A stretch of DNA of 10,915 nucleotides from an uncultured Eubacteriales bacterium. GTDB lineage: Bacteria > Bacillota > Clostridia > Oscillospirales > Oscillospiraceae. The notes under the pieces were generated by a model, which was not told the origin of the DNA, made no database searches, and worked only from the letters and a program-made list of their open reading frames with translations. The translations under genes and the position numbers were made by a program. Positions 1-6,020 of this stretch are shown one piece after another (within the stretch, counting starts at the first letter, position 1; every line of letters starts with the position of its first letter). Where the stretch lies: NCBI GenBank assembly GCA_902461475.1, contig CABPXX010000018.1, forward strand, positions 1 through 10,915, given 5' to 3'.

Positions 1-272
1 ACCAGCAGGCCAAGCAGCTCTCGGCGGCCTACTTCCTCCAGTCCGGGGTACGCTATTGGCCCGTGGCCCAGCTCACCGCCCCCCGGATGACCACCTACGT
101 AGGGGGCCTGCGCCAGCTCTATCAGCGCAACCAGGCCCTCACCCAGGAGTTCCAGACCTGCCGGTCCAAGGCGGGCAGTCCCGACCTTGCCCAACTCTAT
201 GGCCAACTGGCCCAGGAGGGCGTGAAGCGGGCGGCCCTGCTGCGCCAACTGCTGGAACAGACCGGGATGTGA
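1..272 (+). CDS. C-terminal part of an unrecognised helical protein
   Basis: The reading frame is open from base 3 to a TGA stop at 270-272, about 89 residues, and its start lies outside the window. An internal ATG or GTG start (for example the GTG at 63) is less likely, because the frame continues open to the left edge with similar composition. The visible part is rich in Q, L, A and R, with two predicted helices, one around the segment TYVGGLRQLYQRNQAL and one around QLYGQLAQEGVKRAALLRQL. The second resembles the last helix of ferritin-like or rubrerythrin-like domains in general spacing. The acidic and histidine metal ligands are not visible there, so I do not assign that function. It is co-directional with the M42 gene but separated from it by a terminator, so it probably ends its own transcript. 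Confidence 0.6.
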   Translation, partial: QQAKQLSAAYFLQSGVRYWPVAQLTAPRMTTYVGGLRQLYQRNQALTQEFQTCRSKAGSPDLAQLYGQLAQEGVKRAALLRQLLEQTGM

Positions 273-274
273 CC

Positions 275-304
275 TTGCGCATCCCCCCGACACCATGCTA
301 TACT
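275..304 (+). promoter_or_regulatory. Probable promoter of the M42 peptidase gene
   Basis: A weak -35 element TTGCGC (275-280) is followed after 18 bp by a good -10 element TATACT (299-304). The -10 has an upstream TG (296-297), giving an extended -10. Transcription would start near 311, inside the left arm of the terminator hairpin at 305-335. The new transcript would therefore lack part of that hairpin and should not be terminated by it. Confidence 0.5.
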
Positions 305-337
305 AAAGTCCGACGGCATTCGGCCGCCGGACTTTTT
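305..337 (+). terminator. Rho-independent terminator of the upstream gene
   Basis: The left arm (305-317) and right arm (323-335) form a 13-bp stem with one A/C mismatch (313 against 327) around a 5-nt loop ATTCG. A run of five T (333-337) follows. It lies 33 bp after the stop of the upstream reading frame. Confidence 0.8.
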
Positions 338-357
338 CAACAAAGGAAGCGATCTGT

Positions 358-1392
358 GTGGAACGCGTAGTAAATGACGCCGTGGAACAAGCTCTGGCCC
401 TGCTGGCCATTGACAGCCCCTCCGGCTACACCGAAATGGTGGCACAATATGCATACAATCATCTGAAAGACCTGGGTTTTGAACCTCAATACACCCGGAA
501 AGGTGCAGTTCTGGTGAACCTCACCCCCAACCTGCCCCAGGACAACGGCCTGCTGCTGCTGGCCCACCTGGACACCCTGGGGGGCATGATCTCCCGCATC
601 ACCGGAGAGGGCCGCATCCACATTGTCAACGTGGGCGGCCTGCGTCCCCACAACTGCGAGGGTGAAAATGTGCGCATCTGCACCCGGGACGGCAAGGTGT
701 ACACCGGCACCTTCCAGCTCCACAACCCCTCCGCCCACGTCAACCCCGACTATTCCGACACCCCCCGCACCTTCGACACCATGGAAGTGGTGCTGGACGA
801 GGAGGTGGAGAGCCGGGAGGACGTGAAGGCCCTGGGCATCTCCAACGGGGATGTGGTGTGCTTTGACCCCCGCACCACCGTTACCCCCTCGGGGTACATC
901 AAGAGCCGCTTCTTGGACGATAAGCTGTCTGCGGGTATCCTCCTGGCCCTGGCCCGCCAGGTGGCCAATGGGGATGTGACCCCCACCCGGCCGGTGTGGC
1001 TGCACCTCACCGGATACGAGGAAGTGGGCCACGGCGGCTCCACCTCCGTCCCCGCTGGCATCACCGACGTGGTGGCGGTGGACATGGGCTGTGTGGGGGA
1101 CAACCTGGAGGGCGAGGAGCGCAAGGTGTCCATCTGCGCCAAGGACGGCCGCTCCCCCTATGACTACGCCCTCACCAGCCAGCTCATTGAAGCCGCCAAG
1201 AAGGGCGGCGCGGACTACGCCGTGGACATCTTTACCAACTACGGCTCGGATGCCGACGCCACCCTCTCCGCCGGGTACGAGGTGCGCCACGGCCTCATCG
1301 GCCCTGGTGTCTTCGCCTCCCACGGCTACGAGCGCAGCCACAAAAAGGGCGTATTGAGCACGTTGAAGCTGCTGGACGCCTTTGTGGGGTAA
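358..1392 (+). CDS. M42-family metallo-aminopeptidase
   Basis: This is a 344-residue cytoplasmic protein of the M42 family (glutamyl aminopeptidase / TET aminopeptidase / 'endoglucanase M' group). These are usually large assemblies of a di-metal exopeptidase that trims peptides left by protein breakdown. Visible metal and catalytic residues are H70 and D72 (AHLDTLGG), the bridging Asp in RFLDDKLSAG (D187 or D188), the Glu pair E221-E222 in GYEEVGHGG (catalytic base and ligand), D242 in AVDMGC and a C-terminal His in SHGYERSH, most likely H322. Residues about 85-175, between the first ligands and DDK, match the inserted PDZ-like dimerisation domain of the family. The start is GTG at 358, chosen because AAAGGAAG (342-349) lies 8 nt upstream and the N-terminus then begins at the usual place. 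The gene stands alone, with its own promoter and a terminator hairpin 12 bp after the stop. The exact substrate cannot be told from sequence. Confidence 0.93.
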   Translation: MERVVNDAVEQALALLAIDSPSGYTEMVAQYAYNHLKDLGFEPQYTRKGAVLVNLTPNLPQDNGLLLLAHLDTLGGMISRITGEGRIHIVNVGGLRPHNCEGENVRICTRDGKVYTGTFQLHNPSAHVNPDYSDTPRTFDTMEVVLDEEVESREDVKALGISNGDVVCFDPRTTVTPSGYIKSRFLDDKLSAGILLALARQVANGDVTPTRPVWLHLTGYEEVGHGGSTSVPAGITDVVAVDMGCVGDNLEGEERKVSICAKDGRSPYDYALTSQLIEAAKKGGADYAVDIFTNYGSDADATLSAGYEVRHGLIGPGVFASHGYERSHKKGVLSTLKLLDAFVG

Positions 1393-1401
1393 TGAAACGG
1401 T

Positions 1402-1440
1402 AAAAAAGGGAGATGCAAGGCTGGCCTTGCATCTCCCTTT
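1402..1440. terminator. Bidirectional terminator after the M42 gene
   Basis: A perfect 16-bp stem (1405-1420 with 1425-1440) closes a CTGG loop, 12 bp after the M42 stop codon. On the + strand only three U end the stem. On the - strand six U (1407 to 1402) follow it, so it should also stop leftward transcription coming from the toxin-antitoxin region. Confidence 0.85.
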
Positions 1441-1448
1441 GCTGACTC

Positions 1449-1478
1449 TTTACAAACTTTTCCCTTGTATGCTATCAT
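1449..1478 (+). promoter_or_regulatory. Promoter of the small membrane toxin gene
   Basis: TTTACA (1449-1454, five of six to consensus) and TATCAT (1473-1478, five of six) are 18 bp apart. The expected transcription start, about 7 nt downstream, is 1485. That is exactly the first base of the left inverted repeat, so the predicted mRNA would begin with GGCGCTGTTGCA. Confidence 0.7.
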
Positions 1479-1484
1479 GTCTGT

Positions 1485-1511
1485 GGCGCTGTTGCAAAAT
1501 GGCGGTTAGCC
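1485..1511 (+). repeat. Left arm of inverted repeat (toxin mRNA 5' end)
   Basis: GGCGCTGTTGCA (1485-1496) and CGGTTAGCC (1503-1511) are exact reverse complements of 1696-1707 and 1684-1692. They are split by AAATGG here and by TCA in the right arm. In an mRNA starting at 1485 this gives 21 base pairs between the 5' end and the 3' region, with one small internal loop. The first 14 bases also resemble the terminal repeat of IS6-family elements (IS26 type), differing at one base from what I remember of it. Confidence 0.85.
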
Positions 1512-1532
1512 ACTCCCTTGAGAAAGGGGGTG
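1511..1532 (+). promoter_or_regulatory. Hairpin masking the toxin Shine-Dalgarno site
   Basis: CACTCCCTT (1511-1519) pairs with AAGGGGGTG (1524-1532) across a GAGA loop. That gives nine pairs, one of them G-U. The right arm is the core of the ribosome binding site of the toxin gene. The site AGAAAGGGGGTGAT (1521-1534) is complementary to the 16S rRNA 3' end over 14 positions, counting one G-U pair. So a very strong binding site is held shut by a local hairpin. Confidence 0.75.
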
Positions 1533-1538
1533 ATGCGG

Positions 1539-1634
1539 ATGGGAAACGGGCGTTGGACGAAAGTCCTTCGCTTTCTGGTGTGGTTCATCATCGTCCTTCT
1601 GACGGTGGTCTACATATCCCCAAAAGCTTGCTGA
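1539..1634 (+). CDS. Small single-span membrane protein, putative type I toxin
   Basis: This is a 31-residue hydrophobic peptide. Residues 1-8 are polar and basic (R5, K8). Residues about 9-26 (with R11 near its start, then FLVWFIIVLLTVVYI) form one predicted membrane helix, and the tail is short, ending SPKAC. Size, single helix and basic ends fit membrane-acting type I toxins such as TxpA, BsrG or Hok-like peptides, but I recognise no specific family. The ATG at 1539 was chosen because the extended Shine-Dalgarno site ending in GGGGG at 1530 sits 8 nt upstream. An in-frame ATG at 1533 would be only 2 nt from it and add MR. The gene has its own promoter, complementary mRNA ends, a masked ribosome site and an antisense RNA covering its last four codons, stop and 3' region. 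That context supports the toxin reading more than the peptide alone does. It is GC-rich like its neighbours. Confidence 0.75.
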   Translation: MGNGRWTKVLRFLVWFIIVLLTVVYISPKAC

Positions 1635-1662
1635 CCGCCCGGCTGCACCCGAGCGGTCAACA
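1622..1662 (-). terminator. Terminator of the antisense RNA
   Basis: Read on the - strand, 1662-1649 pairs with 1642-1629 in 14 base pairs, including two G-U pairs, around a 6-nt loop. AGC and four U (1625-1622) follow. On the + strand the two G-U positions become A/C mismatches (1631 with 1660, 1639 with 1652) and no T run follows. This favours a leftward transcript as the functional one. Confidence 0.7.
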
Positions 1663-1683
1663 TTAGTTGAACGAATCTCCTGG

Positions 1684-1707
1684 GGCTAACCGTCATGCAA
1701 CAGCGCC
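1684..1707 (-). repeat. Right arm of inverted repeat
   Basis: This is the reverse complement of the arm at 1485-1511: nine bases at 1684-1692 and twelve at 1696-1707. Four T (1709-1712) follow on the + strand. If the two arms pair in the toxin mRNA, the stem plus this T run could help define its 3' end. No 8-bp target duplication is seen outside the two arms (ATGTCTGT on the left, CTTTTCAT on the right). Confidence 0.85.
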
Positions 1708-1719
1708 CTTTTCATGTTC

Positions 1720-1748
1720 ATTATAGCCACCCCTTCCCTGGTTGTCAA
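1720..1748 (-). promoter_or_regulatory. Consensus promoter of the antisense RNA
   Basis: On the - strand TTGACA (1748-1743) and TATAAT (1725-1720) are both perfect and exactly 17 bp apart. This is the best promoter in the window and clearly stronger than the toxin promoter at 1449-1478, as expected for an unstable antitoxin RNA made in excess. It drives transcription into the toxin gene, away from the ATPase operon. Confidence 0.88.
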
Positions 1749-1774
1749 TGCCCAGCGGGGGTGGCTTCCAGTCC

Positions 1775-1810
1775 AAAAAACAAGGTGCCAAAATAGGCAC
1801 CTTGTTTTTT
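1775..1810. terminator. Bidirectional terminator of the ATPase operon
   Basis: A perfect 15-bp stem (1775-1789 with 1796-1810) closes a 6-nt loop AAAATA. Six A on one side and six T on the other give a U run in either direction. It begins 4 bp after the stop codon of the last ATPase gene and also blocks rightward transcripts from the toxin promoter. Confidence 0.93.
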
Positions 1811-1814
1811 GCTC

Positions 1815-2501
1815 TTATTGGAAGTTCTGCAAAGCCTCAGCATCCCGGGCCTTCTGCTCCTCCAGGGCCTGCTTGAGCAGCATGTCCTTCACCTTCATCA
1901 ATCGGGTGGTGGTGGAGCGGTCGTTCTCATCCAGCTTCATAGTGATATACCGGATGGCCTCCTGGGTGTTGGGAATCATCACGTATTCCAGGGCGTTGAC
2001 TCGGCGGCGGGTCTTTTCGATCTCCTCGGCCAGCAGCTGGGCCGTCTTTTCGATCTGGGCCAGCTTGAGCATGGACTGGAACACATCGCCCAGAGCCTCC
2101 ACGGCGGAGTCCAGCTCACCGGAGGTGGTGGCAAAGCCGTAGGGGAAGATGTCCGAGGTGTCGCTGGTGAGGGTCTTGTAGGTGTAGGTGGGCACGTTGA
2201 CGCTCATCACATTGCGGAAGCTCATGTCCAGCTCCACGCTCTGCTTGGGGTACATCAGCGCCTGCTCCATGGCCGCCCCGCTCATGAGGGCGGAGGCCAC
2301 GGTGAAGGAGCCGTGCACCCGCATCAGCTCCTCCTCCACCTGGCTGCGCAGGGCGCGCACCTCCCGCACGGTGTCCAGGAACTGCTTCATCAGCTCGTCC
2401 CGCTTGTCTTTGAGCAGCTTGTGGCCCCGCTGGGCGGTCTTCAGCTTGCGTTTTAAGCGGGTGAGCTCCATTCGGGTGGGATTGACAACGGTGGCAGCCA
2501 T
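1815..2501 (-). CDS. ntpD: V-type ATPase subunit D (central rotor shaft)
   Basis: Subunit D forms the coiled-coil rotor axle that turns inside the A3B3 head and, with subunit F, passes torque to subunit C and the K ring. The protein has 228 residues. Its N-terminus carries the family signature NPTRMELTRLKRKL (7-20) followed by a long basic coiled coil, and the C-terminal helix contains RRRVNALEYVMIP, also typical. The two helices flank a middle segment (about 90-130) of beta and loop character. ATG at 2501 is preceded by AAGGAGGG within the end of the B gene, and only 3 nt separate the two genes, so translation is probably coupled. It is the last gene of the operon; the terminator follows directly. 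Confidence 0.97.
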   Translation of the reverse strand: MAATVVNPTRMELTRLKRKLKTAQRGHKLLKDKRDELMKQFLDTVREVRALRSQVEEELMRVHGSFTVASALMSGAAMEQALMYPKQSVELDMSFRNVMSVNVPTYTYKTLTSDTSDIFPYGFATTSGELDSAVEALGDVFQSMLKLAQIEKTAQLLAEEIEKTRRRVNALEYVMIPNTQEAIRYITMKLDENDRSTTTRLMKVKDMLLKQALEEQKARDAEALQNFQ

Positions 2502-2504
2502 TGT

Positions 2505-3887
2505 TTATCCCTCCTTCTTGGGCAGGTACTTGTCGATATACTCCGGCTTGATGCGCTTGAGCTCCGCCTTGGGCAGGATGGACAGCAGCTCCCAGCCCAG
2601 GTCCAGGGTCTCCTCAATGGAGCGGTTGGTCTCATAGCCCTGGTTGACATAGCGCTTTTCAAACTCATCGGCGAACTTGGCGTACAGCAGATCGGTGGGG
2701 GTCAGAGCGGCCTCACCCAGAATGGACATCAGCTCCTTGTTGTCCTTACCGGTGGAGTAGGCGGCAAAGAGCTGGTTCATGGTGTTGGCGTGGTCCTCGC
2801 GGGTCTTGCCCTCGCCGATACCCTTATCCTTCAGACGGGACAAGGAGGGCAGTACGTCCACAGGGGGATTGATGCCCTGGCGGTAGAGAGCACGGGAGAG
2901 GATGATCTGGCCCTCGGTGATATACCCGGTCAGGTCGGGGATGGGGTGGGTCTTGTCATCCTCAGGCATGGTGAGGATGGGAATCATGGTGATGGAACCG
3001 GGCTTGCCCAGCTGACGACCGGCACGCTCGTACATGGTGGCCAGGTCGGTGTACAGGTAGCCGGGGAAGCCACGGCGGCCGGGCACTTCCTTCTTGGCTG
3101 CGGACACCTCACGGAGGGCCTCGGCGTAGTTGGTGATGTCGGTCAAAATGACCAGCACGTGCATGCCCTTCTCAAAGGCCAGGTACTCGGCGGCGGTCAG
3201 GGCCATACGGGGGGTGGAGATACGCTCCACGGCGGGGTCGTTGGCCAGGTTGGTGAACAGCACGGTGCGGTCGATGGCGCCGGTGCGCTTGAACTCCTGG
3301 ACAAAGTACTCGGACTCCTCGTAGGTGATACCGATGGCGGCGAACACCACGGCGAAGTTGCCGGCGTCGTCGCCCAGCACCCGGGCCTGACGGGCGATCT
3401 GAGCGGCCAGCTGGGCGTGGGGCAGACCGGAGCCGGAGAAGATGGGCAGCTTCTGGCCACGCACCAGGGTGTTCAGACCGTCAATGGTGGACACGCCGGT
3501 CTGGATGAACTCGTTGGGGTAGTCCCGGGCGGCGGGATTCATGGGCAGGCCGTTGATGTCCCGGTACTCCTCGGCCAGGATCTCGGGGCCGCCGTCAATG
3601 GGACGGCCCATGCCGTTGAACACACGGCCCAGCATGTCGCCGGACACACCCAGCTGGAGGGGGTGGCCCAGGAAACGCACCTTGGACTGGGCCAGGTTGA
3701 TGCCGGCGGCGGACTCAAACAGCTGTACCACAGCGGTGTCGCCGTTGACCTCCAGCACCTTACCACGGCGGATGCCGCCGTCGGGCAGCTCGACCTCCAC
3801 CAGTTCGTCATAGGTGACGTTTTCCACCATCTTCACCATCATCAGAGGAGAGACGATCTCCTGAATGGTTCTATATTCACGAATCAC
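2505..3887 (-). CDS. ntpB: V-type ATPase subunit B (non-catalytic head subunit)
   Basis: Subunit B alternates with A in the cytoplasmic A3B3 head and completes the nucleotide sites. The 460-residue length is normal for the family. There is an N-terminal beta-barrel (1-75), then the RecA-like core. The P-loop is replaced by SGSGLPHAQ (151-159), as expected for a non-catalytic subunit, and [12 protein letters not shown] (341-352) holds the arginine finger R351, which reaches into the A site. The start is a GTG at 3887 that overlaps the TGA of the A gene by 4 nt (GTGA). A Shine-Dalgarno-like AGGCGGGTGAT lies just upstream inside the A gene. This overlap points to coupled translation and a matched A:B ratio. 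Confidence 0.98.
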   Translation of the reverse strand: MIREYRTIQEIVSPLMMVKMVENVTYDELVEVELPDGGIRRGKVLEVNGDTAVVQLFESAAGINLAQSKVRFLGHPLQLGVSGDMLGRVFNGMGRPIDGGPEILAEEYRDINGLPMNPAARDYPNEFIQTGVSTIDGLNTLVRGQKLPIFSGSGLPHAQLAAQIARQARVLGDDAGNFAVVFAAIGITYEESEYFVQEFKRTGAIDRTVLFTNLANDPAVERISTPRMALTAAEYLAFEKGMHVLVILTDITNYAEALREVSAAKKEVPGRRGFPGYLYTDLATMYERAGRQLGKPGSITMIPILTMPEDDKTHPIPDLTGYITEGQIILSRALYRQGINPPVDVLPSLSRLKDKGIGEGKTREDHANTMNQLFAAYSTGKDNKELMSILGEAALTPTDLLYAKFADEFEKRYVNQGYETNRSIEETLDLGWELLSILPKAELKRIKPEYIDKYLPKKEG

Positions 3888-5659
3888 AGGGTATCACCCG
3901 CCTTTTCCACAACTTCGTCGATGTCCCGCTCCATTTGCACCCGGATGTCGGCGTACTCCTGCTGGTACTGCTCCACGGGCACGGACTTGGCGCGGCCAAT
4001 GCGCTCCCGGGCGGGAATGCCGAACAGCTCCATGGTGGGAGCGCCCTTGGCGATGGCGGCCCGGCACAGCTTGTCATAGTCCAGAATCATGGCCAGCAGC
4101 TGGGCCTGGCGGTCATAGCTGGAGTAGGAGTCCACGTCCATAAAGGAGTTTTGCTGGAGGAAGTCCTCACGCACCATACGGGCGGACTCCAGGGTCAGCT
4201 GGTCGTTGGGGGACAGGGAGTCCTTACCAACCAGCTGCACAATCTCGTTGAGGCTGGCCTCGCTCTGCAGCAAGCTCATGGCCTGCTCCCGGTTCTGCAT
4301 AAACTCAGGGCCCAGATTCTCATCAAACCAGGGCTTCAGGGAGTCCAGGTACAGGGAGTAGGAGTTGAGCCAGTTGATGGCGGGGAAGTGGCGCTTGTAG
4401 GCCAGCTGGGCGTCCAGAGCCCAGAACACCTTGACGATACGCATGGTGCCCTGGCTGACGGGCTCGGACAGGTCGCCGCCGGGAGGGGACACGGCGCCCA
4501 CGGCGGGCAGAGGAACCCGGCGGTCGTCGCTGCCCAGGCAGGACACGGAGCCAGCCCGCTCGTAGAACTGAGCCAGACGGGAAGCCAGATAGGCGGGGTA
4601 GCCTTCCTCACCGGGCATCTCTTCCAGACGGCCGGACATCTCACGCAGAGCCTCGGCCCAACGGGAGGTGGAGTCGGCGATGACGGCCACGTCGTAGCCC
4701 ATGTCACGGAAGTACTCGGCGATGGTGATGCCGGTGTAAATGGAGGCCTCACGGGCAGCCACGGGCATGTCGGAGGTGTTGGCAATGAGCACGGTCCGCT
4801 TCATCAGGGACTCGCCGGTGCGGGGGTCGATGAGTTCGGGGAACTCACGGAGCACGTCGGTCATCTCGTTGCCACGCTCGCCGCAGCCAATGTAGATGAC
4901 GATGTCCACGTCAGACCACCTGGCCACGGCGTGCTGCATCACGGTCTTGCCGGAGCCGAAGGGGCCGGGGATGGCGGCGGTGCCGCCCTTGGCCACGGGG
5001 AAGCAGGTGTCCACAATCCGCTGTCCGGTGGACAGGGGACGGACGGGGGGATACTTGCGCTTGTAGGGACGGCCCACACGCACGGGCCAGCGCTGGCTCA
5101 TGGTGATCTCCACGTCGGTGCCGTCTTCCTTGGTCAGGACCGCTACCACGGTCTTCACGTTGTAGGAGCCAGCGGGGGTGACGCTCTTCAGAGTGCCCTT
5201 GAGGTAGGGGGGCAGCATGATCTTGTGGAGCACCACGGGGGTCTCGGGGACGGTGCCGATGACGTCGCCGCCCTCCACTTTATCCCCAGCCTTGGCCACG
5301 GGAGTGAACTCCCACAGCTTCTCGGGGTCGATGGGGGGAACCTCCACACCACGGGGCAGGTTGTTGCCCCCCACCTTCTTCATGATCTCCTCCAGGGGTC
5401 GCTGGATTCCATCGTAGATATTCTCAATCATGCCGGGGCCCAGCTCCACGCTCATGGGGTAACCGGTGGTTACCACCTCGGCGCCGGGGCCCAGGCCGGA
5501 GGTCTCCTCATAGACCTGAATGGAGGCGGCATCCCCGTTCATGGTGAGGATCTCACCGATGAGGCGCTGGGGACCCACACGGACCACGTCGGACATGTTG
5601 GCGTCCGACAGGCCGGTGGCCACCACCAGGGGGCCGGAGACCTTAACTACTTTACCCAT
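3884..5659 (-). CDS. ntpA: V-type ATPase catalytic subunit A
   Basis: Subunit A is the ATP-hydrolysing (or ATP-making) subunit of the cytoplasmic head. The 591 residues match the usual size of bacterial and archaeal A subunits. Residues 1-70 form the beta-barrel and about 110-185 the extra 'non-homologous' domain that marks A subunits. Walker A is GPFGSGKT (232-239, K238), GERGNE (260-265) gives the catalytic Glu E261, and [10 protein letters not shown] lies further on. Nothing essential is missing. ATG at 5659 has AAGGAAGG about 10 nt upstream. The gene is 31 nt after the F gene and overlaps B by 4 nt. Motifs alone do not say whether it mainly makes or uses ATP. Confidence 0.99.
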   Translation of the reverse strand: MGKVVKVSGPLVVATGLSDANMSDVVRVGPQRLIGEILTMNGDAASIQVYEETSGLGPGAEVVTTGYPMSVELGPGMIENIYDGIQRPLEEIMKKVGGNNLPRGVEVPPIDPEKLWEFTPVAKAGDKVEGGDVIGTVPETPVVLHKIMLPPYLKGTLKSVTPAGSYNVKTVVAVLTKEDGTDVEITMSQRWPVRVGRPYKRKYPPVRPLSTGQRIVDTCFPVAKGGTAAIPGPFGSGKTVMQHAVARWSDVDIVIYIGCGERGNEMTDVLREFPELIDPRTGESLMKRTVLIANTSDMPVAAREASIYTGITIAEYFRDMGYDVAVIADSTSRWAEALREMSGRLEEMPGEEGYPAYLASRLAQFYERAGSVSCLGSDDRRVPLPAVGAVSPPGGDLSEPVSQGTMRIVKVFWALDAQLAYKRHFPAINWLNSYSLYLDSLKPWFDENLGPEFMQNREQAMSLLQSEASLNEIVQLVGKDSLSPNDQLTLESARMVREDFLQQNSFMDVDSYSSYDRQAQLLAMILDYDKLCRAAIAKGAPTMELFGIPARERIGRAKSVPVEQYQQEYADIRVQMERDIDEVVEKAGDTL

Positions 5660-5690
5660 ATCGTCGAAACCTTCCTTCTAGTCGGTTTTT

Positions 5691-6005
5691 TTATAAAATA
5701 TCTGCGCCTACGGCACGCTCCACTGCCTTCTTGATGTTGCGCATGCCAATGCCCTGGCTGCCCTCTTTGCCGGGAATGAGGATGATGGCAGGGGTCAGGG
5801 AATCCTTGTAGCGGGCGATGTCGCTGTCCATGCTGGCCGCCAGGGTCTCGGTGAGATAGATAATCCCGTAGTTCTCCTTGGCGATGGTGTGGAGGGTGGT
5901 GCGGGCCTGGTCCACGCTGTCCACCGGGAAGGTGGCCAGCCCTAAGGCCTTGAAGCCCAACACGCTGTCCTTGTCGCCGATGACGGCGATCTGATAACTA
6001 GCCAT
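5691..6005 (-). CDS. ntpG: V-type ATPase subunit F (central stalk; NtpG)
   Basis: This small Rossmann-like subunit binds subunit D in the central stalk and is thought to modulate activity. It has 104 residues, the normal length. It starts with the typical strand IAVIGDKDSVLGFKALG (6-22) and has the YGIIYLTE segment (46-53) and PAIILIPG (72-79). It is named F in the standard A/V-ATPase scheme and ntpG in the E. hirae scheme. ATG at 6005 is preceded by AAAGGAGG at good spacing. The gene lies 15 nt after subunit C and 31 nt before subunit A. Confidence 0.96.
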   Translation of the reverse strand: MASYQIAVIGDKDSVLGFKALGLATFPVDSVDQARTTLHTIAKENYGIIYLTETLAASMDSDIARYKDSLTPAIILIPGKEGSQGIGMRNIKKAVERAVGADIL

Positions 6006-6020
6006 GTCCCTTCCCCTCCT

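Larger units (their letters stand above)
1622..1713 (-). ncRNA. Antisense RNA, putative type I antitoxin
   Basis: A predicted RNA of about 92 nt starts 7 nt after a perfect -10 box (start near 1713) and ends at the U run 1625-1622. It is fully complementary to the last four codons plus stop of the small toxin gene (1622-1634) and to its 3' untranslated region (1635-1713). This is the arrangement of txpA/RatA and bsrG/SR4 in Bacillus subtilis, where 3' overlap leads to RNase III cleavage of the toxin mRNA. Its first bases (from 1707 downward) are nearly the same as the first bases of the toxin mRNA, because both lie in the inverted repeat. No open frame with a ribosome site is seen in it. Existence of the RNA is inferred from promoter and terminator, not observed. 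Confidence 0.72.

Noticed and set aside
337..1341. A 334-codon frame on the - strand opposite the M42 gene
   Set aside because: It is a shadow of the M42 coding strand, with low-complexity V/G/H-rich sequence and an end inside the terminator region.
1533..1634. A two-codon longer version of the toxin starting at the ATG at 1533
   Set aside because: Only 2 nt would separate the Shine-Dalgarno core from that ATG, while the ATG at 1539 has 8-nt spacing.
1382..1666. A 94-codon + strand frame crossing the end of M42, the terminator and the toxin gene in another frame
   Set aside because: It runs through a strong terminator hairpin and across the toxin promoter, has no ribosome site, and shows no protein-like pattern.
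1485..1707. A simple miniature transposon as the full explanation of the inverted repeats
   Set aside because: No target duplication is seen, and the precise placing of two convergent promoters, a ribosome-site hairpin and a strand-specific terminator is better explained by a toxin-antitoxin pair. It is kept only as a possible origin.
3935..5734. A 599-codon open frame on the + strand opposite ATPase subunit A, and similar long ones at 2790-4079, 6273-7745 and 8009-9916
   Set aside because: They lie exactly antisense to well-conserved ATPase genes, are full of H, G, V and Q repeats typical of reading GC-rich codons backwards, and have no matching ribosome sites or family motifs.
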